A stretch of 64,000 nucleotides of DNA, taken from positions 59,298,454 to 59,362,453 of the forward strand of contig CM056742.1 in assembly GCA_029851415.1 (NCBI GenBank), written 5' to 3'. Below, piece after piece: positions 11,339 to 23,689 of the stretch. The notes under the pieces are model-generated. The model was not told the origin of the DNA and searched no databases. It was given only the letters and a program-made list of their open reading frames with translations. Position 1 is the stretch's first letter, and every line of letters starts with the position of its first letter. This DNA comes from Eretmocerus hayati (Eukaryota; Arthropoda; Insecta; Hymenoptera; Aphelinidae). Made by a program: the position numbers and the translations under genes.

Positions 11339-12316
11339 CTAGTTCAATATATAGCCCACCTCTCTAAGCTCTTCAATAATTGAATGAATCTCATTATCAT
11401 GATTTCGGTTACCAGCAGATCGTTCAGCAACAAGTAATTGAAGGCGATCAACTAGTTTGTTAGGGTCATCCCAATAAACATAATCTTTCCTCCTACCAAT
11501 CTTTGCAAATTTGTATTGAGGTAATAATCCGGCTCCAGATTTCTTATTTGCCAGTTTGACTCCCCCATTTTCTTCCAAAAATAGAGGTTTGATGATATCG
11601 TGGAATTTCCTGCTCGTGGAACCTCGGAGCGTCTCACTCGCCTGATGTTTCTTCCTATGCGCACTCGTTGCTTGCAGAATCTGACCATAAGATTTCTTAT
11701 CCTCTTCTGTGATTAAACTTATGTTTGGCTGTTCCTTTCAAAGTAGTTCGAGGAGTCCGATCGTGGCCGGGTAAGATATATTATGCACTATTATGTCCTT
11801 ATCTATCTGGATATCTGAATTACCGAGCATGTAACGACCCTCTCTCTACGTATACTCCATATATTTTATCAATCTCGTCAGGATTTTTCACGTATGGAGA
11901 TTTTGGAACGGATTTAGGCTCAGGTTTGCTGTCCGTCTCTATCTTGCTCTCTGATGAGTCGAGTAATGGAGTCGTCTCATAACTTGTCTCAGTCGCTAAT
12001 GGGAAGTTGTCAGATTCCTCTGAAGACTCAGCTCCAAGAAATTGGATCGATGTCGGTCTTTTGCGGATTTTTGGTTGAGACTTTGATGCATTCTTACGAT
12101 TGGGTGAGGGGGGTTGTGGTTTTTCCTATTTTGTGCAATTATTTTCTCCAAGGGTTCTACAATTGGTTCAAATGTGTCATCCAACACTTTCTGCTGGTCC
12201 CATTTCTCTGATCTCAATGAATCATATTTATGCTTCACTGCTCTCCTCGCTCTTTCGAGCTGTTTGAGTATACTTTCTTCCCTTTTCAGTTCAGACATGT
12301 TGCTTGGTTGAACCAT
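11339..12316 (-). pseudogene. Conserved Polinton structural-block protein, frameshifted
   Basis: The N-terminal part (ATG 12316 to about 11996) is highly charged and carries KREESILKQLERARRAVKHK and ETFEPIVEPLEK-like text. The C-terminal part (11578-11339) ends WDDPNKLVDRLQLLVAERSA...NEIHSIIEELREVGYI. Both ends are hallmarks of one protein found next to the ATPase in insect Polintons, so the two frames are one gene broken by at least two frameshifts in 11580-11995. Its function is unknown; a virion role is inferred from its neighbours. Confidence 0.72.
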
Positions 12317-12338
12317 GAAAAGAGACTGATAGAGGAAA

Positions 12339-13229
12339 TTATGAATTTAATATATTTATAGCAAAAGAATCAAAACCTTTCCTATATCGACCATTATTGA
12401 TATTCCTATCTTTGTCAATAACAATGAAGCCATGCTTATCATTCCAGCAAGCGAAACATAAATCTTTGGATGTTTGAAAAGACATATCAGTATTGACGTG
12501 ATTATCGTAGACGTGCTTCAAATTTTTCTCGTCTTGTCTGAACAAAACCAATAGACTAACATTATCTCGTACAAGGTGTTTCGGCGCCTGGGCGTACGAT
12601 TGGACGAGACTGATCACATCCACGCTTCTGTGTCTGCCCATGCAAAAGAAAGCTTTAACATTATCTTGCTTTCCGCAAGCTATATCATCGAAAATCATCA
12701 CTGAATTTGGGCCCGCATTTTCTCGTGATATGACATCCTCGTGGTCGCTGAAAGGGAAATATTGTAGGGCCTCGATAGGTTCAAGTACATCTTTCAGAAA
12801 TTGATATTTTGGCTGATTTAGTGATTTAGAATAAACGTAGACGTTTCCAAATCTCAGACCATTTTCATGGATTAGAAGTGCTAAGAGGCTATTCGTTTTG
12901 CCGCAGTTAGATGTACCACAGAAGACCGCCCTAATCGTATCTGGAAGTAAATCGCCGTGACGCCTAGTCTCCCGCTCTTCTTGCACTATGCTATCGAAAT
13001 TCAACACTGGCAATTTCGTAGAACTTGATGAAAAATCCATCTTTCTGAGTCGGATTCCGGCATCACACGGATCCTGCTGATATATAAGAGGTCCATTGTA
13101 TAGCTCTCCAATCAGTCGGTTCGAGACATCCGTAGAGTGATGATCATTCACGTTCAGCGTAGGAAGAAAACGAAAGTTGGTCATCGTATATTGAACGGAA
13201 TCATCAATCGACTCCCCATTGAACTTCAT
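12339..13229 (-). CDS. FtsK/HerA-type (A32-like) DNA packaging ATPase
   Basis: The frame of 296 codons is intact from ATG 13229. The Walker A motif CGTSNCGKT lies at residues 104-112 and Walker B VMIFDD at 177-182, followed by GRHRSVDVISLVQSY, which fits the sensor region of this family. The segment NRLIGELYNGPLIY before Walker A is a family feature and favours the long start over ATG 13040. The 5' end overlaps the divergent gene at 13140 by about 90 bp. The protein would pump DNA into capsids. The intact frame suggests it could still be functional, though its partners are broken. Confidence 0.9.
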   Translation of the reverse strand: MKFNGESIDDSVQYTMTNFRFLPTLNVNDHHSTDVSNRLIGELYNGPLIYQQDPCDAGIRLRKMDFSSSSTKLPVLNFDSIVQEERETRRHGDLLPDTIRAVFCGTSNCGKTNSLLALLIHENGLRFGNVYVYSKSLNQPKYQFLKDVLEPIEALQYFPFSDHEDVISRENAGPNSVMIFDDIACGKQDNVKAFFCMGRHRSVDVISLVQSYAQAPKHLVRDNVSLLVLFRQDEKNLKHVYDNHVNTDMSFQTSKDLCFACWNDKHGFIVIDKDRNINNGRYRKGFDSFAINILNS

Positions 13230-14003
13230 TCACCAGGCTATCAATTCTGCGGTCCTGGAACAGAATTAGCTAAGCGTTTGGCTCGAGGTGATCGAGGGAT
13301 CGACAAATTGGATTCCGCGTGCAGAGAACACGATATTTTGTATTCGAAGAATCGAGAAGACCTTGAGGCCCGACATCGTGCGGATAAAATACTTCAGGAA
13401 AAGGCTTGGGTAAGAGTTCTTGCTAAAGATTCTGGTATTCGTGAAAAAGCAGCAGCTTGGGCTGACACTAACGCCATGAAGCTGAAAACGAAGTTTGGGA
13501 TGGAAATCTAGAAAAAAGTTAAGAAGAATGAGAAGGGAGGTGTAGAAAAGAGAAAGAGTAAGGGGGTCTCGACGCTAGCCAAGGTTGTCAAAGCTGCTAA
13601 ATCAACAATCCAGAATAAATCAGCTGCTGAAGCTATGAAGACAGCTCTGAGGAGAGCGCGAGCAGCTTTCAAAACGAGTGGAGGACGTAGCAGAGTCAAA
13701 ATTCCTAGAATTCTACCAATTCCTAGAAAAACTGGAGGTTTCTTACCTTACCTAATTCCCCTCTTTTCCGGACTCAGCGCTACCGGAGCTTTAGCTGGGG
13801 GGGGGGGGGCTGCGGGAGTCGTGAAAGCAATCAATCAGGCAAAATCTGCACAACGTCAACTGGAAGAGGCTCATCGGCATAATAAGACTATGGAGGCAAT
13901 CGTAATAGGCAAAGGCCTATATCTCAAACCTTACAAGACGGGGTCTGGACTCTATCTCAAACCTTACGTGGGCAACGGATTAAAAAAAAAAAGTTCGAAG
14001 TAA
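13140..14003 (+). pseudogene. Minor capsid protein with phospholipase A2 and pVI-like regions
   Basis: One reading frame from ATG 13140 to 14003 is interrupted by a single TAG at 13509-13511. The N-terminal part has the PLA2 calcium loop YQFCGPGT and catalytic LDSACREHD. The part after the stop is basic, then hydrophobic and glycine-rich (PYLIPLFSGLSATGALAGG), then carries the repeated GLYLKPYKTGSGLYLKPY motif. Such proteins breach endosomal membranes in parvoviruses and resemble adenovirus pVI. It runs directly into the protease through an A-run of eleven bases. Confidence 0.85.
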
Positions 14004-14359
14004 ATTTACCTAAAAGAGCATTATCCAACTTCGATATTCTCAAGTACGCTAAGGAATTGGGAATACCACATTTCCGTGGTGTTTTTATGCGCAATGAGTT
14101 ACCGCCTAGACCACACTATGAGGAAAGAATGGTTATTAACCTTGATGATTCTGATAATCCTGGGACCCATTGGGTAGCCTTCAAGAAGAAAAGGGATGAC
14201 GTTGTATACTTTGACAGTTATGGTGATCTCCAACCTCCGCTTGATGTCATGTTATATCTTAGGGTTGACAAGGTCAAGTACAATACTAATAGATATCAGC
14301 GATTCAATACTTATAATTGTGGTCACTTGTGCTTGAAATTCTTATGTGATGAGTTTTAA
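13990..14359 (+). CDS. Adenain-type cysteine protease, probably the C-terminal part of a fused precursor
   Basis: The open frame from 13990 to 14359 reads LPKRALSNFDILKYAKELGI, then GTHWVAFKKK (catalytic His), VVYFDSYG (acid) and QRFNTYNCGHLCLKFL (Gln and nucleophilic Cys). It is the capsid maturation protease of Polintons. The first ATG (14087) lies after conserved sequence, so the protein more likely continues from the minor capsid gene. The change of frame by -1 falls in the A11 run at 13982-13992. Either a mutation or slippage may be responsible. Confidence 0.85.
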
Positions 14360-14414
14360 TAGGCTATATAATGAGCAGTCATCTTAGGATTCCCTCATTC
14401 TGCTCCAAACTGTC

Positions 14415-15119
14415 ATGGACACCACAACTTTACTTTTTTCAGGAACATCTTCCATACTTGAAGTTATATATGATCCTATAATCGAGTTGAAGCCAAATTC
14501 CCCATACGTCTGCGCCTTGGCTGACTTTCTGTCTTCTTATTCCTTCCGTAACATCGATGAAAGTAATAACAAGCTATACGTTGCTGATGAAGAGATTGTC
14601 ATACCAACTGGTAGCTACGAGATTTCTGATATTGGAAAATACTTGATTGACGAACTGCTGAAACACAAAATAACGTTTAGATTGAAGCCTAATAATAATA
14701 TGCTCTGCAGCGTCATTAGATGCAGCGCTGAAATTGATTTCACAAGGAAAGACTCGATTGGTTCATTACTTGGTTTCTCGCCTTAAATTCTCAAGGCTTA
14801 CACATGGTATACTTCTGATACGCCTGTGAAGATTCTGAAAACTAATGCGCTGAGAATTGAGTGTAATATTATTACTGGTGTTTACATAAACAGTCGGAGA
14901 GCCCATACACTTCATAATTTTTTCCCAACCGTAGGTCCAGGTCATAAGATTAATGAAGTCCCCTCACAGCGAATCTATCATTCAGTTGCTGTGAGAGACG
15001 AGGTGAAATCCATTCAGCTCAAAATAGTAGATCAAGACGATAATTTGGTTGATTTCCGAGGTGAACCAATCACAATCAGAATCCATCTCTGCTCCAACGA
15101 ATTCCGCAATGGGAATTAA
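14415..15119 (+). pseudogene. Penton-like single jelly-roll capsid protein
   Basis: A single frame from ATG 14415 to 15119 is broken by one TAA at 14784-14786. The first half carries SPYVCALADFLSSYSFRNI, and the second carries LRIECNIITGVYINSRRAH, FFPTVGPGHKINEVPSQ and LVDFRGEPITIRIHL near the end. These match the Polinton penton-base homologue. It lies between the protease and major capsid genes, as in other Polintons. Confidence 0.8.
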
Positions 15120-15152
15120 CTATAATAATCAAGGCTATAAAGGCAATAGACC

Positions 15153-15258
15153 ATGTCAGAACTCAGTCAGTCGTCATCGTTCTCCCGGAGTGCTAACACG
15201 TCATCGGATCGAGTTCCTCAAGAGTCTCGGGTTTCGAGTAACTCCTGGTAGAAAATAA
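15153..15258 (+). pseudogene. Remnant of a small Polinton protein
   Basis: An ATG at 15153 opens a Ser-rich stretch, while the neighbouring frame ends in LTRHRIEFLKSLGFRV. That SLGFRV-type tail is seen in tiny proteins between the penton and capsid genes. A frameshift must separate the two parts. Function is unknown. Confidence 0.35.
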
Positions 15259-15288
15259 CATTCAATCTATTTTGCTGTTCTAAAAAAG

Positions 15289-15640
15289 ATGGGGGACGTT
15301 CTCGATATTCAATCTTCCGTCGGTTTCGATGATGATATCTCACACTATGAAGTGCATGCTCATCGGCCGACCACACTTTAACAACAATGATGAGATTCGT
15401 ATATCCATCCAACATCAGGATCTATGCGTCCTTCCATCCAAGAGTTCAATCCGCATTTCTGGACGCTTAACTACCGATGATAATGCTCCTACGCAACATA
15501 CTAAGTTTGTTAATAATGGAGTTGCCCATATGTTTGAAGAGGTTAGATTAGAAATCAATGGCATTGAGATAGATGAGTGCAAGAATGTAGGGATAAGCTC
15601 TTTGATAAAAGGTTGGGTTTCACTCACGCCAATTGACTGA
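15289..15640 (+). pseudogene. Major capsid protein, N-terminal fragment
   Basis: ATG 15289 opens MGDVLDIQSSVGFDDD, which ends after about 30 codons at a TAA; the neighbouring frame continues with NNNDEIRISIQHQDL, SSIRISGRLTT and MFEEVRLEINGIEIDECKNV. These are the first strands of the double jelly-roll capsid protein. The text stops at about 15640 after GWVSLTPID. The remaining roughly 400 residues of the family are absent, and an unrelated minus-strand gene follows, so A was truncated or recombined here. Confidence 0.82.
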
Positions 15641-15656
15641 GACTATGCACGATATA

Positions 15657-16556
15657 TTAATTTTGACGGGTACTGTAACTTATCTTCTTGAGATGATTTT
15701 TAACGTTTGTATAGTCCTCTTTGGTCTGCGTGCCGTGAAAAACTGGAAAGGAAGGCTTCCCATCACCATTATGCAGCAATACAGCTTTTGAACTGGTTTC
15801 GTTGGGATTGATGAAGAGACGCCATGCATCGGCTACGTGCTCGTATTGAAACTCAGCAGAAAGACATCCATCCTCCTTAGTAGAATAAACTCTCAACTCT
15901 ACTCCTCAATCTCTGAAATAAGTGATGCAAACTCCTTTTCCGAGAAGATTCATTTCTTTTAGTCGAGGAACCAGAAGTTCTGCTTCGGACTTCGAGAGAT
16001 CTCAATCTCTGACTGCATCGTTGAGCTTTTTTTGGTTGGAAAGAATAGGTTTGTTAAGCTCCTGTCCGAGATCGGAGGTGAAGTGTTGAGAACTGGTTGC
16101 CTAACTTCCCGACGACGATTGCGATTCTTGCATCTCAACATCTTGGGTTGAAACAGTAGCTATATGCGCGGGTGTACCCGGGTTGGGTTTCGTCACCGAA
16201 GATACAACTGGATATTCGACCAACTTTTGAATTATCGGAAAATATCCTGTCACCCGAGTCAAACAGAAGTGACAGTCACTAACAAGGTCTCTCTGTTCTC
16301 TCCACAGTGTAGGCATTGAAAAATGGAAATTTTGAGGAAATTGTGGTACTAATCTGATGGAGAAGCTGAGACAAATGTGATCAGGAGTCCAGGGTTCGAC
16401 CAAATTTTTAGGCTTGGAACCAAAGTCATTCTTATAATATTTCTGCAGCGCAGATGTAAAGTTGCGCTTGTCTTTCTCAAACATGTACTCGCTGCACACA
16501 TAGCAAAATTTGCTCGGAGCTTAAGACACTGGTATTGGCGAGACATGTTTCTGTGA
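15657..16556 (-). pseudogene. Decayed zinc-binding arthropod orphan protein
   Basis: On the minus strand the text runs FCYVCSEYMFEKDKRNFTSA, PWTPDHICLSF, PTLWREQRDLVSDCHFCLT, then LSKSEAELLVPRLKEMNLLG, and DAWRLFINPNETSSKAVLLH near the left end. The CxxC pairs imply zinc binding. This order matches a multicopy orphan family found in many arthropods and possibly tied to mobile DNA. There are frame changes near 16500 and stops around 15900, and the C-terminal half is missing. Confidence 0.65.
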
Positions 16557-16559
16557 GTC

Positions 16560-19500
16560 TTGATTCAATTCTTAACGATGGGAGTTCTCTTGGCAGTAGA
16601 TAGGCCAACACTCCAACTTGTTAGACAACGTCACTGCCTCCTATGAGAAGCGGAGTTGTATATGATTGAAAGACTCGACTATTAAATTTGTTACTCTGCA
16701 CAGCAGATAAGTAAAGTGGTTGACCTTTCAGAGGTGTTCACCAAAATTCTAGAGTGACACTCTAGTGAACCAGGGGTATAGCAAGACACTGGAATATGTC
16801 CAGTACTCTGCTGATCTGATGTAATGGACGAAAACTCAGTATGCCACCTGGCGGCAGGATTCTGAAGCTTAGAATTGAGGGAGCGTTACGAGTGAAGGAG
16901 GAAGCTTTGAGTACCTGCTTGCATTCATCGATAAAATGATACACTCTGAGGAACTCTATCAATCTCTTTGGCTTGCTCTCATGCTTTTTCGCACTCAATT
17001 TGGGTAGATGTACTCTAACACTATAGAATCAATGCACTCCAGGCGTATGTTCACGTTTATATAGAAATTGGTTGAGATAACGTCGAAAAAAAATTTCTAT
17101 CTTCGAACCAGTGCCTCCACGGCCGTCGGACAAATTCTTCTCTCAAAGTATGTGACATAACGAAGAAAATGCAAGGTCTAACGTCTAATTCGGTCCATTC
17201 TGATCCGTTACATGATTTTTCAAAGATTCATTGCAAGATGAGACTTTTTTCTGATATCAGGTGGACTTACAAGCTCATAAGGCTTCAACGTTACGATATA
17301 GCGCTCTGAAAACACCGGGATCGTATTTTGCAGGTCAAAATACGTAGGAAAACATATTTTGATATGCATTCTGACCCGTCTTTACTCCCTGGCTGAGAGA
17401 CCTCCAATTCACAAAATAAGCAAGAAGCGTAAAAACCGCTAATCTTTAGAGAATCAGTTTTTTTCAATTAGAAAAAAAAATCCTGACGTGTAGGCGCAAA
17501 TCTGAGGTCAGGTTCGGTTTCAGCGTCGAAAAATACTCAAGAAAATCATTGTCCGGTTCATGCATTATTTCAGATCCGAAATTTTGTTGCGCAGTCTTAT
17601 CGTATCCACCCGCTCACCAGCCCGTCAGCGGAAAATCATCAGCGCCGCTTATCTCCGAGCCAGATGAGGAGAGAGTGATCGACCCTCATCCGACGGAAAG
17701 AGTGACTGACTCATGCAGCTAGCCGCATTATCCATCATCGTGGCCTGCTGCAGCTTCGTAGCGTAATTATTGAACATTTCTTCTTCCTCATTCCGTTCTA
17801 AAGAACGATCCCAGCACATTCGCATTTATAACCCACATTCTGTCCTCTCCGTCGAACCAAAAAGTTTCAAAGCAAAATGTCGAAAATGCTTGGTATTTTT
17901 GGTAAATTTCCTCCTAAGGATGAGTTTTTCTTAAATGTGTAACGTCAAAAGTTACTAAAGAGCGCGGAGAGAAGTCAAGAATTGATATCAGGATGGAATG
18001 CCAACTTTCAGTACGTCTGCCCTATGTTTTGAGCCAATGACGGAGTCAATATACTTTGAGGAATCAGGGCAAAGGAAATATGAGAGGATGAATGAAATGG
18101 ATAAACTTACGATGATATGATCGTTGCAAAATGATTCAACACTCAACTTGTTCTGTTGATGGGTGATTCGAAAATGCCTAAACAAAATCTCAGAAAATGA
18201 ACCTCCGAAAATTTCAGGTAGTGTCGGTGAATCAGTCTGATACATCGAACAAACTCTGTGTTTGCTAGTTATTTGATTGTTAATCATTGAAATACACAGT
18301 GGGGCAACAACTTGGATAGATAGTTGAGGATGGATTCATGTACATATATGGTTCATTCCGCCAACTTAAGATTCAGAGGAGAGAAAATTTATTTTGAGGC
18401 ACATTACCCAGCGACATTTTTTCTTGATTCATGTGCCACAAGAAGTGATAAAACTCCCAATCGCACGGTTTTTATGATAGGGTCTTTTGAAGAATCCTCG
18501 TCTCGTCAATCAAACAATGCTAGACAAATTATTCCCTCTACTCTTCTCCTACCTCATTCCTCAGCATGAAACCATAATTTGGAAGAATTTGAACCGAATG
18601 AAATCGAAGTGAAATTGGCTGAACTTTCAGAATGTGTGATTGGGAATGCCGTGGAATGAGACCCTGACGATGTCTGAGCTACTTCCTAGCGAAGAATCGA
18701 TCATAATACGAAAAACTAGATTTTCAACGTCTCACATTGGGATAAAAATAGCCGGTGGCTGTTTCAGAATCTCGGAAGAGTTCATCCATGAACTCTGAAC
18801 TTCGAGAACCCCTACCCTTCTTGTATTGAAATTAGAATCTATAGACCTAGAATCAACTCCAAAGGCAAGGAGTGTCTGCGATGACAAATAAGCCAGACTA
18901 TGAATTGTTTAATTAATTTGGTTCAAATATAACAACTAGGTGGATATTGCACTCTACAGAATCATTTATTGTTCAAAAATGAATCGCCTCGTGATGAACG
19001 TAAACTCCCATAACAATTAACATGAATGTACAGTAATGGCCAGAAAATACATTATATCATAATCAGGAATACTCTTAGTAATATGGGCATGTCGTGATAA
19101 TTAGGAAATCAATCCTACAATTCCAACGATCTCCCAATGATGCATTGAGTCTCGAGGACTTCTTACGAACTCCACCCCTCAGACTCGATTGGACTTGAAA
19201 TGCGCTTCCACACTCAGTTTTCTTTAATTCGATTCATGCCATGCGCTTGGATTCTCCTTCCACACATTGACAATTGCTCAAAGAATGATGGGTTTATAGG
19301 GAAATGTCTGGAATTCTCTCCCATTTCAAATAAGATAATAACCCAAGTTAAATATTTATTTTTGATAATTTGATTCCTAATCTGAAGTTATGCTGGAATG
19401 TTATAACAAACTCGCTTTTTGCAACGGGATATGTGAAATTCATCAATCCATCGCATAAATCATATAGAAAATGTCAAATGCAACATTTTTTGTTCGGGGA

Positions 19501-20160
19501 TTCTTTCTCTCCGAACAAAACTTCTCAATTGAACGCAAAATCCATATATTTGGCAGTATTTTGTTAAAAAAAAATTTACCCGGATTTTCAGACCGGAATT
19601 GAGATATTTGTAATCACCGAGTCGAGACTAATCGATTAAAAAGAACCTGCGTGCCAACCTCGTTTCCGCTACAGAACCTATGGCTGGCTGATGGATTAGC
19701 GGAGATAGTTTTTACTCGAATGTCGGGAGAAGAAATAATCGTACTTCACACCAGCGTGCTGTGCGAAGGACGTATGCTATTTTTCATCATTATGGCGAGT
19801 GCACGCTATTTTTTCGTTTGCAGCCGGGACTGGAAAGGGCGTTTGAATCGCCCTATATGAACAATTCTCTTTGACAGATCCTTAGAAGACATCAAAAGGA
19901 GTCTGCATACATCATTCTATATAAAAGTTTCTGAGTGTACAGTAACCCATAGTCCTTTCGTCACTCCTCACAATTTCAACACTATCGTAATCCTGGAAAA
20001 AGATACTCCAGTAAAGTTGACATGATGCTCTCTATTTGAGAGTGTGTGTCGAACAAAAAGTGTATCTCTTCAAGATCTTTGAGAAATTGATCCGCACTCT
20101 TCTTTATCAAATGCGTTCCCGTCCAGGTAGGGGGCCGAAACCGTGAAAAATAACATGAAA
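16560..20160. other. Interval without recognised gene
   Basis: Short random frames only; none matches a family or pairs through credible splice sites. It may contain the right end of Polinton A, but I could not find a terminal repeat matching sequence near position 1. Confidence 0.5.
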
Positions 20161-20162
20161 GT

Positions 20163-20510
20163 ATGAATATACTCTCATCACACAACTACACGAGTGGAAC
20201 TTCTTATACGGAAAAATGTGCACATACCTCTTTTGTTGGTTTTTCTGAGATCTACAAAAAAGACCTGAACATTTTTTGCAGTAAAGTGCAATCCCTTCGA
20301 GTTATGGAACCAAAACCGAGGATGATAAGAAAAGAATATGAAAATACTCTCACTACGGGAATGGAACGGCTTGTACGGGAAAAAGTATAAAGATCTTTCT
20401 TGATCATTCAAAGATCTGCGGAAAGTTGCTCTACACTTTTCGCGAAAAACTGCTTTCCTCTTGAGTTATCAAGGATAGAATACTAGAAAATTTCGAGGAG
20501 GAGCACTTTT
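20163..20510. repeat. Two degenerate tandem copies, unit about 175 bp
   Basis: GAATATACTCTCATCAC at 20164 recurs as GAAAATACTCTCACTAC at 20340. Downstream, both copies keep TTATACGG/TTGTACGG with a following run of A, and CTTCGAGTTATGG/CTCTTGAGTTATCAAGG. No gene is recognised. Confidence 0.45.
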
Positions 20511-21880
20511 TCGAGAAAAATTGGGAAGTATCAGAGGTTACAATTATAATTATTTTCAGATTCCGTCAGTACAGATGCCTAGGACCATATCTAACCAGAA
20601 TTCCATCCTCGGGTGACAAGCGTATGTTCACGTACTTTAAAAACGTCGTGATCGTATGAAATCTCACCATATAAGTGGATTTCCAGGATCCCCAGGGTCG
20701 AAATTCAGAAGACATATTCATCTCTATCATCCACCACTGTGGAAATCGAGACAAATGAAAGAACCATCCGTCTACATTGCGATGTGCCATCAATTTTATT
20801 GTGTTCTCCAACCGATTCATGCAACGCTTTCCTCAGGTTAGAGTTGCGATCAGTCCTCTTCTACGATAGGCACATACATCCGGCTCAAAGCATTATATTG
20901 GTGACACTCATACGATGAATTTTTCGTGTTTCCGATGGGGAAATGGGGATAGGTCTTTCGGGTAATGCTGCGTGGATGCAAAGACTGGAAAAAGATCGAA
21001 TCACGGGTTCCGATTGAAAATACCTCCCTGAAACTTCTTCATCAATAGGCACACCTATCTGCATTTAAATTTGTGATAGTGTGGTATGATGGAATGGTCT
21101 TTGATGCTTCATAAAAATTTTTCAGGATAGGGTCTTTTGAGTTACACGCTGAGGAATGCTGCCGATGGTGGAGAATACCACCCACTTACTTTTACGAAAA
21201 GCCTATCATTCCATGATTCTGAGATCTTTAGTGAATAGGTAGGCGCTAAGTCATATTTGAGACTGAATCTTGGCACTATTTGGACCATGTTTGAGCATTG
21301 AGGACAAGCGTTTTGGTACAGACGGAGCGTATAGCCTTGCATACCACCTCTATTCTGAATTGGCGGGATTACCCATATAGTCGTGTATATATATATATAT
21401 AATATTTAAATAATATATTCCCAGAATCTTACCGATTCCCAACTATTCCGATTAAATAACTGTCCAAAAGATAGCTTTAGACACGTGAGCGACATCCATT
21501 ATGGATGCGCCCTAATGTTAGCAATATGAAGCTCTTCCTCCTGATGCAGGCTGGTTTGCCAGGTATGAGTATAAGGAAGAGAGGGGTATACCAAGATCTT
21601 CGGAAGGTATCACCGTGTATATCCTTTGTAGGAAAAATACTATATGTATATATAGATACTAGGGGGCGGGGCGAGCCCCCTGCTCGCTCCGCTCGTCAAC
21701 CCCCGCTACCCGTGATTATTAATTTGAAGAAGCGAAGAATCAATAATCCATCAATAGCAATTTGAGAAGTGATGAAAATCTAGTCAATTCCATTGATGGT
21801 CCTGGAGATTGTGGGTAAACTTCTTGTGAAGGTCTCTGATTGATGATTTTCTGTCCCAAAAAAGGAGGTTCTGTCAATGG
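20511..21880. other. Interval without recognised gene, with a GC-rich island
   Basis: No coding text is recognised. A GC-rich stretch at about 21660-21710 (CTCGCTCCGCTCGTC) contrasts with the AT-rich surroundings and precedes the helicase remnant. A similar GC-rich phrase lies at 35870-35940. They may be the ends of a repeat family. Confidence 0.4.
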
Positions 21881-22990
21881 CGTGGACAGGTATCGCGTCG
21901 ATTTTTTTCACCACAAAGTATGACAAGTCATAGAGACTTCAGACTACCCTTGGATCTAGGAAGTATTGGAAGTATTTCCTTGGAATCTGAGGCTGATGAC
22001 AAGGAATTGAGGGAAGCAGGTGTTATCATCTGGGATGAAGCATCAATGATCGCCCTCTGGTCGAAGATTGGTGCTTTCAGGCGGGGATTTCAGACAAATC
22101 CTGCCAGTTTTGACTCATGGGAATAGACGTTCTATGATCCAGGAAAATATCACATCGTCAGCCTTATGGCCATTGTTTAATGTAATGAAGCTGACTAGAA
22201 ATTTGAGATCTAAGGACACTGATTTCTCCAACATCCTTCTGGTGGAGGTAAGGGTAGAATTGAGGAAGTCAAAGTGAGACCTGAGCCGAAAAGTAATGAT
22301 GTACGTAGAACCATATTCAGAGACATTAATGAAGATATTTCTACGAATACAGTTGTTCTGTCATCTCATGAAGAAAGTATCATGAAATTTAACAAGAAAA
22401 TCTTGAAATATTCGATAATCCTACATCCTCTTACTAAGCGTTGATTATGCGACTCACAAAGGTGCAGATCAAACTGAGGAGCACACTCATCTGAAATATC
22501 CAACCGAGTTTCTGAATAGAATAAGAGATGGTTCAACTCCACTACAACTTGATTCGAAAGTAAATGCTATTGTGGATGTTGATTCGGAATCTGATGACTC
22601 AGAATCTGAGCGTGGCAGAGGATTTGCGTGATGGGATTCGATTGAAGATTAGGAAGTTGTACAAGCATAATATTGAAGCGGAAGTTATAACTAGGGAGAA
22701 TATGGGAAGGAAAGTTTTCATACCTAAGATAACACTATCCAAGGGTGAGTCTTTCCTGCCGTTTGTAGTTCACAGGAAACAGTTTCTTGTGGTCTGGGTA
22801 TTCGCAATGACGATCAATGAGTCTCAACGTCAACGTTTGGATGAGGTTGGTATTCATATGAAACGCCCGCTTTTCTCCCATGGACAGCTTCACGTTGCTC
22901 TTTTTCGGTGAAGAGATCCGAAGAATTCGTTCATTGAAAATAGATTTGATGGTTCAGATGAGGTCGAAGATGTTGTTTGGGATGGAGTCT
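21880..22990 (+). pseudogene. PIF1-type helicase remnant (Helitron-like)
   Basis: Pieces in shifting frames read in order FRLPLDLGSIGSISLESEAD, VIIWDEASMI (Walker B), LSGGDFRQILPVLTHGNR, SSALWPLFNVMKLTRNLRSK, then a C-terminal part with RLKIRKLYKHNIEAEVITREN and HMKRPLFSHGQLHVALFR. This is a PIF1-family helicase as found in Helitrons and related repeats in insects. Frameshifts near 22100 and 22290 and several stops show it is dead. The start and Walker A region are missing. Confidence 0.8.
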
Positions 22991-23689
22991 CTGATGTTTG
23001 AATTTTTTTGTCATCTATAATATCAAATTCAAATATATTGTTCTCAAATTTCGTTAAGATGGAGTGGAATCCGGAGTTGGGAGAGATAGTACAAGTATAT
23101 GAACTGAAGAAGCAGGTAATCTTGTGGTGTTTGAATGAACAGATGGAGAGAAAAAGTTGGAAAAGGATAAGGGAGAAGCTCAAAATGATCAGAAGGATCT
23201 ACAAAAATCGAGTGTTTGCATGGAATAATAGCATTGCATGAAACAGAGAGTATTTTTTCGAGAGCTCACAGCGAATGTAAGCAATTCCCGGACTCGAAAA
23301 ATTGAAGGGAATTGATATGTCGGATAACGATTATTCGAAGAATAGTCAAAATTAGAGATGAAACAACGTTAGTAATTCAGTTCACTGATATGTATCTCTA
23401 TGATTAGAGATGTTGATGACATTGATATTACAGAACTATAGTTGCGTATGATGACGAAGTATTTCGCAAGTCTGAGTTCCAGTAAAAGGGCGATGACAGT
23501 GAACTCACAGTTTTCCAATTCCTATTGAGTAATCAAGTCTGGAGTAAGATACAATACAGTATTTCCAATGACGATATGAGGGAATACATAAAAAAATAAA
23601 AATGAATGAGTTCCGTACACAATGGTTAACTTCAAACGAAATTGAGAATAATGTTAGGAAATTAGTTACCATATGAAATTGAGTATACG

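Noticed and set aside
13982..13992. A11 run as a proven programmed frameshift site
   Set aside because: The element is decayed and other breaks also occur. A simple indel explains it, and I saw no clear downstream stimulatory structure.
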